Shown: piece by piece, positions 38,972 to 48,279 of the stretch
How the letters are laid out: every line of letters starts with the position of its first letter
Position numbering within the stretch: the stretch's first letter is position 1
NCBI GenBank assembly: GCA_012033105.1
Contig: JAAUPN010000002.1
Location: forward strand, 1-52,275
Length of the DNA stretch: 52,275 nt
Source: Coleofasciculaceae cyanobacterium RL_1_1
GTDB taxonomy: Bacteria; Cyanobacteriota; Cyanobacteriia; Cyanobacteriales; Geitlerinemataceae
Direction of reading: 5' to 3'
Translations under genes and position numbers: made by a program
The notes under the pieces: model-generated
What the model was told of the DNA's origin: nothing
The model's database searches: none
The model's input: the letters and a program-made list of their open reading frames with translations, nothing else

Positions 38972-39014
38972 AAAGAAACGACAACCATCACACTATGATG
39001 GTTGTCGTTTCTTT
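38972..39014 (+). terminator. Intrinsic terminator of psbO
   Basis: A 19-bp perfect stem (38972-38990 with 38996-39014) closes a 5-base loop CACTA. Stem ends AAAGAAACG and CGTTTCTTT are followed by GTTTG. It lies about 120 bases after the psbO stop. Confidence 0.93.
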
Positions 39015-39099
39015 GTTTGTCGGCTTCTAGGCAACAGGCCGTCCTACGCGGCAATACGAAATGTATAGAGGGCGATCGCAGAAGGTCGCAAGTTGCCTA

Positions 39100-39108
39100 T
39101 GTTAGAAT
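39100..39108 (+). promoter_or_regulatory. Extended -10 promoter for trxA
   Basis: TGTTAGAAT (TGn plus TAGAAT at 39103-39108) lies 50 bases before the trxA ATG. It has the same TGT-TAnAAT form as the gpsA promoter and no obvious -35 box. Confidence 0.5.
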
Positions 39109-39157
39109 CTGTACTAAAAGCGGATAGAACGCTCGTTTTATTAGGGATTTCAAGCAC

Positions 39158-39499
39158 ATGTCAGCAGCAGCAGAAGTTTCCGACAGCACGTTTAAGAGTG
39201 AAGTACTGGAATCATCACTTCCCGTACTTGTCGATTTTTGGGCTCCGTGGTGTGGCCCTTGCCGGATGGTCGGCCCCGTTGTTGAAGAAATCGCTGGTCA
39301 GTATTCTGGTCAAGTTAAGGTCGTTAAACTCAATACCGATGACAACCCTGGTGTCGCGAGTGAATACGGCATTCGCAGCATTCCCACACTGATGATCTTT
39401 AAGGGCGGCCAACGCGTGGATATGGTGGTTGGTGCTGTCCCCAAGGCAACGCTAGCGAATACGCTTGAGAAGTATCTCGATGATGCTCCCGCAAGTTAA
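39158..39499 (+). CDS. trxA: Thioredoxin (m-type)
   Basis: This 113-residue disulfide reductase has the active site [10 protein letters not shown] (Cys32 and Cys35), the cis-Pro in [11 protein letters not shown] and the usual alpha/beta core ([18 protein letters not shown]). In cyanobacteria this type is reduced by ferredoxin-thioredoxin reductase in the light and regulates carbon metabolism enzymes. The product is cytosolic, with no signal peptide. An upstream frame starting at 39093 is a shadow. The gene is separated from psbO by a strong terminator and has its own promoter. Confidence 0.97.
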   Translation: MSAAAEVSDSTFKSEVLESSLPVLVDFWAPWCGPCRMVGPVVEEIAGQYSGQVKVVKLNTDDNPGVASEYGIRSIPTLMIFKGGQRVDMVVGAVPKATLANTLEKYLDDAPAS

Positions 39500-39601
39500 T
39501 TTGAGTTAATTCGGGAGATGAAGACTAACGATCGTGTGAGGTCGCGTTAACTGTGGTCTCAGACAGTCTTCAAGAGGTCTTCGGAAGCTATATCTAAAAG
39601 C

Positions 39602-39799
39602 TTAGGTCGGTTTGAACTGCCGACCTAAAACGCTCGGTTCTCGTTTCATCCGTGGTTTAACGGGAGAACTCGTATCACAGTCACCGGCTCTGTAGATTGC
39701 AGAATGCTCAGGTGCGGTGTTGGGTACGGGTTTTTGCCCGTTCTCGAAGCACTGTGATGGACAGAAGACCGAGCGTTTTGTGCGATCAGTAGCGTTCAC
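39602..39799 (-). other. Nested inverted-repeat region, candidate structured RNA or tnpB 3' remnant
   Basis: AAAACGCTCGGT at 39627-39638 is exactly inverted at 39768-39779. Inside lie a second perfect pair ATCACAGT/ACTGTGAT (39674-39681, 39751-39758), CACCG/CGGTG (39682-39686, 39715-39719), ACGGG/CCCGT (39726-39730, 39737-39741) and GTTCTC/GAGAAC (39637-39642, 39664-39669). Just outside, TTAGGTCGG/CCGACCTAA (39602-39610, 39620-39628) forms a hairpin followed on the minus strand by GCTTTTAG, like a terminator. A 65-codon minus-strand frame spans it and ends VKPRMKREPSVLGRQFKPT, which faintly recalls TnpB C-termini. The base-pairing is certain, but the identity is not. Confidence 0.45.
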
Positions 39800-39804
39800 A
39801 TTGA

Positions 39805-40947
<1,143 letters not shown>

Positions 40948-40966
40948 TCACGATGGATCGCAGCGG

Positions 40967-42785
40967 TTAGCAGGCGCGATCGATCAGCTCCACAATGGAT
41001 TCGTAGCCTTCGACGCCGATGGCGGGGACGATCTGCCCACGGCTGTTCTGAAGCATGGCGGTGAATTCAGCGAGACCGAGACGGCCACGCAGGGCGGAGA
41101 GTAGACTCGATGCCTGTCGCCATTCCCGTGCGTCGATGCGCTCTAGGGAAAAGGCGGCGACGCTAGCGGTGCGATCGCGGTGCTGAAGTCGTCGAGGGCG
41201 TAGTGGGCTTCGGCGAGGAAGAGGAGGTGTTTGCCTTGGAGGTAGAGGTCACCGGATTCGTGGGCGAAGGTGAGACCCCGGGTGAGTGCCGCGATCGCGC
41301 GACGGGGTTGGGCGACGGTAACGAAGGCGACACCGAGGCTGTAGCAACCGAGAGCGAGGCTTTGGCGATCGTCGAGTTTTTCGGCGCGATCGAGGCCATC
41401 GTGCAGGTAGGCGATCGCCTGTTCGTAAACATCGGTATCGGGGCGTTCCGTTTGTTGCTGACGTAACACTTGGCTGTAGCCTAGGTTGACGAGGGCGTTG
41501 GCTTCCCCGAGACGATCACCGGTTTGTCGCGCGGTGATCAGGGCGCGTTGGCCGTGGTCGATCGCGTCTTGGTAGTGGTGCTGGGTGGCGCTGAGGCGAC
41601 TGAGGTGGTTGAGGTTGGCGACTTCGCAGGGGTGATCGGCGGCGGTGCGGGCGGTTTCGAGGGCTTCGGTATGGAAGGCAGTTGCGCGATCGTAATCACT
41701 AATCGCGGTCTGAGAATAGCCGAGGAGGGTTAAGATTCGCGCTTTTTCTTGGGTTCCGGGAACGCGCTTGAGGGGCTGTTCGAGATAGTTTAGGGTGTCG
41801 CGCAGATAGTCCCCGCCAAAGGAGGCAAAGACGCCGCCATAGAGCGGAAAGGTATCGCGACGGGCAAAGGATCGCAGGATTTGTAGTGAAATGGCGAAGC
41901 TGGCATCACCGAGGTCGGTTCGGCTCGATCGCGCGAACCCTTCGGCGATTTGTCCCCACAGGCGCCAAAAATCAGAAACGCACTGCTAGCAACCTGCTTA
42001 CCCATATCGAGGCTATAGGGCTGCTTGTCGAACCAGGCCACAAGGCCGCGCTGGAGTCCCTGAAGGACGATCGCCAATTCCAGCCACGTGCGTTCATCGA
42101 GATCGCGACACTGCGCGATGTAGTCCAGTACCGGTCTCCCTTGATCAATCGTGTGGAACAGCTCGGTGATCATCGGGTTTGAACTTTGTTTAGCCCAGGT
42201 TGCCCAGGGACTCACGCGGGGTTGCGCCTCCTCAAAGCCAATATTTTGGGTGGCCCGATCGTAAATCCAACTGATGATGACGCTTTCGAGTTCACGGTAG
42301 GATTTCAGGCCATCGATTAAGCCCGCCCCAAGCTGGATGAGCTGCTGGGGGTTGTCGGCACTGGTGGAAAGTTCATCGGTCAGTTTTTGAGCAAACTGTT
42401 GGATTTGAGGCACATTCCAGGCATGTTCTCGGTTGGGATCGATCGCCTGCATGATGGTCACAAGGCGATCGCCCGGTTCGGCCTGACGTAACGCTGTGAT
42501 CGTCCGTTGGATGTCGCCACTATCTCGATTATCCTGTTGCCAGCGATCGAACTCACTGGCGATCGTGGTCGTCGCCCGAACTTTTCGCGCCGCTTTGGTT
42601 CCCGATTCTGCCTCAAATTGTGTGAGACGATCGCTCAGGCACGCTTCAAAAATTTCGCCGGTTCCTGCCTCCAGATCGCGTTCCAAGCGCCGATAAATTT
42701 GCTCTTTTGATCGCACACGACCGGCGAGGGTCATTTCAACCAGGGCATCAATCGTGGCGAGGTAGCGATCGCGAAGTGTGGTCAC
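40967..42785 (-). CDS. TPR-repeat protein, cyanobacterial (two frame breaks)
   Basis: Three frame segments make one protein. Residues from ATG 42785 (MTTLRDRYLATIDALVEMTLAGRVRSKEQ) run to ASSAFLIF. Adding one base to the A5 run at 41967-41971 continues with WRLWGQIAEGFARSSRTD and several TPRs (ARILTLLGYSQTAISDYDRAT, LGEANALVNLGYSQVL, SLALGCYSLGVAFVTVAQPRRA). A second break near 41160 continues to VAAFSLERIDAREW and a C-terminal stretch ending GYESIVELIDRAC with stop at 40967. The joined length is about 606 residues. It has no signal peptide or membrane helix. I recall similar cyanobacterial TPR proteins of unknown function, and a scaffold role is the default guess. Confidence 0.78.
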
Positions 42786-42931
42786 GGGTTTCTAAGCAAC
42801 CTTCGGTAAGTAATGAATACGAAAGTGGAGCCAGTCAAGCACTTAGCAAGCGAAAGTCAAACAATTGAGTCAAACGTAGACACGTCCAAGGAAGACGATC
42901 TCCCGCAGTGGAGGCAAAGCCCAACTCTAGC

Positions 42932-43696
42932 CTAGCGGGAACTTCCGGGAATGAGTAGGTTTGCGTCACCGGCTTGGGGAGCACGGGGTAGATCGCGGCC
43001 ATCTGGATTCGAGACCGGATCGGCGGTACGGTCTTGGGCGGCTTCGATCGCGGCGTGAGCTTCAACAGCGTCAACATAGGTGGGATTGAAGATCATGGTG
43101 AGGATATCCACCAATCGATCGCGCTGTTCTGGGGTCAGGCGAGCGATCGCCGCGCGATCGCCATCGAGCGCGGACATCGGTTGAGAGGTGTCGCCTGCAC
43201 TCGGATTGACCGATGCGACGGACAGTACGTTGTTACCGGGATAGGTACTGGGGTTGATGCGCTCATTAGCGCTGACGGTTTGCCCGGTGTTGGGATCACG
43301 CACGGTGAGGTAATCAGCGAGGGTTAATTTCCAATCGAGGCGAAACAGTGGGGGACGATTTTTGACGTAGACGTGGTAGCGAATCAGGCGGCGCATCAGG
43401 GTGTAATCGTCGTCGATTTCACCCGTTTCGATGTTGATGTACTGATTTTCGAGGGGCAGATCGGGCATGGCTTGGTAGACCAGTTGCCACATGTCGTTCG
43501 TGCGATAGCGTGTTTGCAGCCGGTTCGGCATCATCAACTGTGCGATTCGATCGCGTGGCGATGAGTTCCAGTTCACCGCTGAATCGGTGGCGATCGTCGG
43601 TGCAGCATTGGATCGCACCAAGGCGCTGAGTAGTGCGACGATCGCCATGGTGCAGGTGAAGGTAATAACGCGATTGAGCCAGCGGGACATGGGCAA
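42932..43696 (-). CDS. Exported protein of unknown function
   Basis: This 254-residue protein has an N-terminal signal peptide or anchor (VITFTCTMAIVALLSALV, residues 10-27). The mature part is hydrophilic: PRDRIAQLMMPNRLQTRYRTNDMWQLVYQAMPDLPLENQY, then a segment rich in positively charged and aromatic residues (LIRYHVYVKNRPPLFRLDWKLTLADYL), then LTPEQRDRLVDILTMIF and a low-complexity Asp/Pro/Ala tail. There are no cysteines in the mature part. I do not recognise the family, but the composition suggests a real gene. Starts at 43696 or 43690 are both possible. It lies between the TPR gene and rpoZ on the same strand, about 146 bp from the former. Confidence 0.75.
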   Translation of the reverse strand: MPMSRWLNRVITFTCTMAIVALLSALVRSNAAPTIATDSAVNWNSSPRDRIAQLMMPNRLQTRYRTNDMWQLVYQAMPDLPLENQYINIETGEIDDDYTLMRRLIRYHVYVKNRPPLFRLDWKLTLADYLTVRDPNTGQTVSANERINPSTYPGNNVLSVASVNPSAGDTSQPMSALDGDRAAIARLTPEQRDRLVDILTMIFNPTYVDAVEAHAAIEAAQDRTADPVSNPDGRDLPRAPQAGDANLLIPGSSR

Positions 43697-43757
43697 ACAT
43701 CTACGAGAGCAAGGAGTACGGAATCGAGCGGGAACTACGGAACGACGGAAATCAATT

Positions 43758-43795
43758 TAAAAAAGATGAACCGAGGCGCTATCCAAAACGCCTCG
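43758..43795 (-). terminator. Intrinsic terminator after rpoZ
   Basis: CGAGGCG at 43772-43778 pairs with CGCCTCG at 43789-43795 around a 10-base loop. Read on the minus strand the stem is followed by GTTCATCTTTTTT. It lies about 140 bases past the rpoZ stop. Confidence 0.75.
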
Positions 43796-43932
43796 TGTTC
43801 CACAGTTACGAACAGTAGACGATCGCCGGTCAAGGGCATTGACACACATTACGGTGAAGCGTCGTCGTCACGCTGCTCGCGATTATGCGATCGCGCGATC
43901 GTATAGATCAATAATTGGTCGCCGATCATCAA

Positions 43933-44160
43933 TTAGTCGCCGATAATTTCCGGCTGGGTCAGCTCATCAGACATTTCAACGATCGCCCGCATTACCGGCT
44001 TCATCGTCGATTCTTCGAGATTTTCAAAGTCTTCATACCGGCGGCGTTTGGCACGATTAGCCACCTGAACGGTAATGCGATAGCGATTTGACGCGGCGGC
44101 GATCAGTTCTTCGGCGCGGCTCATGAGTTGAGACGTTTCGAGGGGAGTGCGTTTCTGCAT
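43933..44160 (-). CDS. rpoZ: RNA polymerase omega subunit
   Basis: The 75-residue protein has the compact omega fold: [35 protein letters not shown], with the conserved ANRAKRR core, and [17 protein letters not shown]. Omega helps assemble beta-prime into RNA polymerase, and in cyanobacteria it also affects sigma factor choice and carbon-gene expression. Its length and start match cyanobacterial omega proteins. It lies about 150 bp downstream of the 2OG oxygenase on the same strand and is followed by a terminator. Confidence 0.94.
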   Translation of the reverse strand: MQKRTPLETSQLMSRAEELIAAASNRYRITVQVANRAKRRRYEDFENLEESTMKPVMRAIVEMSDELTQPEIIGD

Positions 44161-44307
44161 AGGGTGACGGTATTACGTTCGATCAGAAAGGTCGTTTTGC
44201 TGCATAAAGAAGCTGATCTAGTCTAACCGCGATCGCTCCGTCGTCGGATTGTGATTCTGGGGAAACCGACTGGGCGATCGTCGTGGGGTTCCTGATGGGT
44301 CTCCGTT

Positions 44308-45216
44308 CTAGGGGCGTCGTAACCAACCGTTGAGGGTAAAGCGACTATCGGCAAACACATCCGAATCACTTTTGATCGGCAGTACCTCGTGCATACACCG
44401 ACTATCGAACAACACAATCCGATTATTGATCGGCTCAATATCTTGATACTCCGGTTTCGCAACCCAACCATTGACGTAATTCGTTTCATACATCCGGAGA
44501 TTGCCACCCCGAAACGGCTTCGGCTCCCGATTGAAGTAGTACACGTAGGTCAGCGTACGTTTAATCACCTCGCCATCCGCATCGTTGTGAACCTTATAAA
44601 AGTTGCCATCGCCGTGGGCAGTGAGCTGCATTTCTAGCTCATCGATGCTAAATTCGGGCAGATTGAGCGCTTGCACGACTTCTGACTGCATGGCGCGTAG
44701 GCGGGAGCTGACGAGGTAGTAAAAATCGGTAAAAAAGCTGGGGTACAGCACGTAAGACGCACGATAGTTATCGGCATTGGTTGAGGTTGAGGTTGGGACA
44801 AAATCCGATTGACGATCAATCGCGATTTGGAGAATCTGTTGATTTTCTTCGGGACTCAGAAAATCATCGATTTGGAGGTAATCGCCGGGTAAGAATTCGG
44901 GAAAGGTAGCGTAGGGATCGGGGCTGGCAGCAGGCTGGGCGTGTTGCAGCGCAGGCATCGGCGACGGGTTCGAGGTGGGCGTTGCGATCGCGGCTTGGGT
45001 GGCGGCGATTGGGCGTGCCGTATCGGCCAGCTCGGGGATCACGGGAACATCTAGCCCGCCCGCAAGTGCCAAAATGCGAAGGGCGATGTCAGCGCGTTCT
45101 GTGGCGGCAACGCTGTCATCCTGCAAAATGGTTTCGAGGGTTTTCGCCGATTGTTCGAGCAGTTTGGACAGGGTGGGTTTGATATCAACCACAGTTGCGT
45201 CCAGCTTTTCAGGCAT
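44308..45216 (-). CDS. 2OG-Fe(II) oxygenase, prolyl-4-hydroxylase type
   Basis: Starting at ATG 45216 (MPEKLDATVV) the protein has 302 residues. The N-terminal 95 residues are helical and then Pro/Ala-rich. The oxygenase domain runs from about 103 (FLPGDYLQIDDFLSPEENQQIL) to the end. The iron-binding triad is visible as HxD in YKVHNDADG and a distal His in CMHEVLPIKS, with Arg in SRFTLNGWLRR binding 2-oxoglutarate. Cys and metal-free jelly-roll strands are as expected (RIVLFDSR). It should hydroxylate a protein or small molecule. Genes of this type in bacteria often act on secreted peptides, but the target is unknown. No natural-product cluster is adjacent. Confidence 0.9.
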   Translation of the reverse strand: MPEKLDATVVDIKPTLSKLLEQSAKTLETILQDDSVAATERADIALRILALAGGLDVPVIPELADTARPIAATQAAIATPTSNPSPMPALQHAQPAASPDPYATFPEFLPGDYLQIDDFLSPEENQQILQIAIDRQSDFVPTSTSTNADNYRASYVLYPSFFTDFYYLVSSRLRAMQSEVVQALNLPEFSIDELEMQLTAHGDGNFYKVHNDADGEVIKRTLTYVYYFNREPKPFRGGNLRMYETNYVNGWVAKPEYQDIEPINNRIVLFDSRCMHEVLPIKSDSDVFADSRFTLNGWLRRP

Positions 45217-45412
45217 GATCGGTTCTCGCAATTTGTATGGGGGTCTAAGTAGCCCAAGTCGATGAAAAGACGCTATACGTAACACAAGCTTCTAGATTGC
45301 TGACAGCCCGAATGGTTGAGCTACGCGGTTTAACTCGCCCTTATTCTATTGACCTACCTAATACGATATCTATTCTCTCGTTCAAGCCCAACAGGACTTA
45401 CCCACCTTACGC

Positions 45413-45480
45413 AGAAGTCCGACTTCTAAACGAAACGTCGCCGTTCTAACTCTTAGAACAATGGGAGAAGTCGGACTTCT
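45413..45480. repeat. Two complementary palindromes around a third, upstream of sbcD
   Basis: AGAAGTCCGACTTCT at 45413-45427 and AGAAGTCGGACTTCT at 45466-45480 are reverse complements, and each is itself a near-palindrome. Midway lies GTTCTAA-CTC-TTAGAAC (45443-45459). The whole can fold as one long or three small hairpins. Flanking ACGCA and TGCGT may extend it. The surrounding gap 45217-45663 has no gene. Confidence 0.85.
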
Positions 45481-45663
45481 AACACCCCTTGCGTGAGTTC
45501 TGACACTGACGAGCTAGAAGCACGCAATACCGTGGACGCATTGCCATGACGCCCCTACGAGTTTCGATACTTTGCGTAAGTTCTACCCAATGTCGGATCA
45601 ATCCCTACAGATCCATAAAATTTTAGACCGATCAATCTACATCCGTACTCGATCATTAGCCCT

Positions 45664-46887
45664 ATGGCGATTAACATACTGCACTTGTCCGATGTTCATT
45701 TGGGTAGTGGCCGATCGCATGGCAAGCTCGATCCCGAAACGGGACTCAATACCCGCTTGCTCGATTTCATCCAAAGCTTGACGCGCTGTATCGACACGGC
45801 GATCGCCCGTAAGGTTGACCTCGTTCTGTTTGGTGGCGATGCCTTTCCCAACTCCACACCACCGCCCTACGTTGCCGAAGCGTTTGCGACCCAGTTTCGT
45901 CGCCTTGCGGAGGCCGAAATCCCGGCGGTGTTGCTGGTCGGGAACCACGATCAACACGGTCAGGGACAGGGGGGCGCGAGTTTATATTTGTACCGAACGC
46001 TGGCCGTTCCGGGGTTTGTCGTCGGCGATCGCCTCATGACCCATCGCATCGAGACCCAAAGCGGTACGGTTCAGGTTGTAACCCTGCCGTGGTTAACCAA
46101 ATCCACCCTCTTGACACGCCCAGAAACCGAAGATTTGTCGATCGAAGCGATTGATCGTCTGCTGATCGATAAGTTGCGAACCATTCTGGAAGGCGAAATT
46201 CGTCAGCTCGATCGCAGCTTGCCGACGGTGTTACTCGCGCATCTCATGGCCGATCGGGCGATGGTGGGCGCAGAACGGTTTCTCGCCGTCAGCAAAGGAT
46301 TTTACGTACCGGTGTCGCTGATTTGCCGCCCCGAATTTGACTACGTGGCTCTCGGCCATGTTCATAAACACCAAAATCTCAACCCGAGTAACGATCCGCC
46401 GATCGTCTATCCCGGCAGTATCGATCGGGTGGATTTTAGTGAAGAGCGGGAGGCGAAGGGGTTTGTGTTGGCTCAGGTGGAAGCGGGCGGCTGCGATTGG
46501 GAATTTTGCGAGCTGCCGGTGCGTCCCTTTCGGACGATTACGGTGGATCTCACCGCCGTCGAAACCCCGATCGAGGCGCTCACCCGCGCGATCGCCAAGG
46601 CAGACATCGAGGACGCGGTCGTCCGTTTGCACTACAAAATCCAAGCCAGCCGCCTAGAGTCGATCGACCTTACCCAACTCCGCACTCACCTCAGCACCGC
46701 CCACACCTACACCATCACCCCTGAACCCGTCAGCCAGCTTGCTCGCCCGCGAATGCCGGAACTCACCACCCAGCACGACCCAATCCACGCCCTCGAAACC
46801 TACCTCGCCGAACGCGACGACCTCGCAACGATGCGAACCGACCTGATCACCGCTGCGCGGGCTTTAGCTCAGACGGATCGTGATTGA
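45664..46887 (+). CDS. sbcD: Exonuclease SbcD homologue (Mre11-like)
   Basis: This metallophosphoesterase nuclease subunit works with the SbcC ATPase on DNA hairpins and blocked ends. The 407-residue protein shows the five phosphoesterase motifs: HLSDVHLG (Asp10 and His12), LFGGDAFPN (the first metal Asp), LVGNHDQHG, LLAHLM and GHVHKHQN. The capping domain follows (PFRTITVDLTAVETPIEALTRAI). It resembles the cyanobacterial exonuclease SbcCD subunit D in length and ending. No sbcC is next to it, but it is commonly separate in cyanobacteria. The gap upstream contains a cluster of palindromes that could fold into just the structures the enzyme attacks, although that is coincidence until shown otherwise. 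Confidence 0.9.
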   Translation: MAINILHLSDVHLGSGRSHGKLDPETGLNTRLLDFIQSLTRCIDTAIARKVDLVLFGGDAFPNSTPPPYVAEAFATQFRRLAEAEIPAVLLVGNHDQHGQGQGGASLYLYRTLAVPGFVVGDRLMTHRIETQSGTVQVVTLPWLTKSTLLTRPETEDLSIEAIDRLLIDKLRTILEGEIRQLDRSLPTVLLAHLMADRAMVGAERFLAVSKGFYVPVSLICRPEFDYVALGHVHKHQNLNPSNDPPIVYPGSIDRVDFSEEREAKGFVLAQVEAGGCDWEFCELPVRPFRTITVDLTAVETPIEALTRAIAKADIEDAVVRLHYKIQASRLESIDLTQLRTHLSTAHTYTITPEPVSQLARPRMPELTTQHDPIHALETYLAERDDLATMRTDLITAARALAQTDRD

Positions 46888-46942
46888 TTTTGATGATTCA
46901 GGGTGTGGAAAAATCCGGCGTTTGGCGTAACGGGCAATATCC

Positions 46943-47784
46943 CTAGGGTTGACGATCGAGAAACGATCGCACCGCCACGCCAAACGGTTCCGGCTCGACC
47001 AAAAACGGCCAGTGATTCCCCGGCACGATCGCCCAGTCAAGCTGTGACAAATAGTCACGATAGGGCTTAAATTGCCAGTCGCTGCGATTGAGTCCCGCTT
47101 CGGGCTGCACGAAAAGCGTCGGCATCGCAATTGGCTGCGTCAAGCCCGCCACATGCATCACCTCCTCAAACACGCCATCCCGCGCCGCCGTCGTAAACTT
47201 GCTGCCCCAGGTTCCATCCGGTTTGGCCTCGATGCTCGCCTCGTACGCCCGCTGTTGCAGCGCCGACCAACCGCGATATTGCTTCAGATCACGACCAAAT
47301 GCGATCGCGCCTCGTGCGACTCATACGGCCCCATCGCCTTGATAAACGGCAACACCTTGTACAGCAACGGAAACGTAATCCGAAACCAGCTAGGCATCGT
47401 GCCGATAAAGAACGGGTCGATCAGGGTCAGGCTGCGAATTTGATCGGGGTGGCGCGTTGCCCACATCGGCGCGAGCTTGGCCGTCCAGGAGTGGCCGATC
47501 AGGTGAACCGATTCGAGCTGAAAATGGGCGATTAGGGCTTGGAGGTCGGCAATGATTTGAGCGAAGCCGTAGCCAGAATTGGGTTTGTCGCTGTCACCGT
47601 GACCGCGTAGATCGGGCGCGATCGCGAAGTAGCGATCGGCTAAACTGGGTGCAAAGTCGCTCCAAACGGTCGCGGTATCTCCTAGGCCGTGGAGGAGTAG
47701 AACAGGCGGATTGCGTGGGTCACCCCATGTCGTCGTAGCTAGGGTGAGATCCGAAAGTGCGATCAATTGAGTAAGGCAGGTCAC
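46943..47784 (-). CDS. Alpha/beta hydrolase (frame break near 47311)
   Basis: The family marks are LLLHGLGDTATVW, PDLRGHGDSDKP, the nucleophile elbow LIGHSWTAKLA (Ser in GHSW) and a C-terminal His in VPGNHWPFLVEPE. The frame from 47784 loses sense after YESHEA. The alternative frame gives AIAFGRDLKQYRGWSALQQRAYEASIEAKP and ends at 46943. A single missing base around 47309-47312, next to a HIP1-like GCGATCGC, joins them into about 280 residues. Substrate is unknown. It is convergent with sbcD, with only about 55 bases between the stops. No partner gene is visible. Confidence 0.85.
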
Positions 47785-48156
47785 AGTTACGCGGAAGAAA
47801 ACGAAGATTTAGTGTAAACGACACCATCGCACAAACGATCTGCATTTGAGGTCGCGTGGTATCGTACAACCCCTCAGCTCCTCTCGTCATTATTTTTACC
47901 CTGAAGTCAGGGGTATTAAACCATGATGAAAATGGCTATATTGGAGATGGCGCGGCATTTTCAGAAAAATACGCGATACCCAGAGGCCATCACGAGAAAT
48001 ATCACCAAACACTATCCGAACAAACATGGAGGAAAGAGTCAGGAAAACTACGGAGAATCAAGCTTGGGTGTGATCGCGATCGCTTCAGTTGTTATCGTCT
48101 CTTGATCGCACGTCTAAGATTCATTGCTTGACGACGAGTTAGTTAAGCAGGGTGGG

Positions 48157-48215
48157 TTTAATTTTGAGCCTGAATTTGAGCCTGAATTTAAGCCTGAATT
48201 CAGGCTTAAAATTAA
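48157..48215. repeat. Tandem repeat and nested palindrome upstream of a histidine kinase
   Basis: GAGCCTGAATTT is repeated at 48166-48177 and 48178-48189, with a variant at 48190-48201. The last copy forms part of a 24-bp perfect palindrome (48187-48210; core AAGCCTGAATTCAGGCTT). TTTAATTTTGAGCCTGAATT (48157-48176) can pair with the right end as well, so two alternative hairpins are possible. It lies about 70 bases before the GTG start of the kinase. The rest of 47785-48279 shows no gene. Confidence 0.8.
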
Positions 48216-48279
48216 ACTCAAATGTGATTTTTATTTTTAAGTTGCAACGTCATTAACGAATTTGTGTTTTAGCTAAACA

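Noticed and set aside
39093-39392. 99-codon plus-strand frame over trxA
   Set aside because: It overlaps trxA in another frame and lacks the thioredoxin motif. trxA has the better match and length.
47923-48105. 60-codon plus-strand frame starting ATGATGAAAATG
   Set aside because: No clear RBS and no recognisable protein. It lies in a gap rich in repeats. A very small gene cannot be fully excluded.
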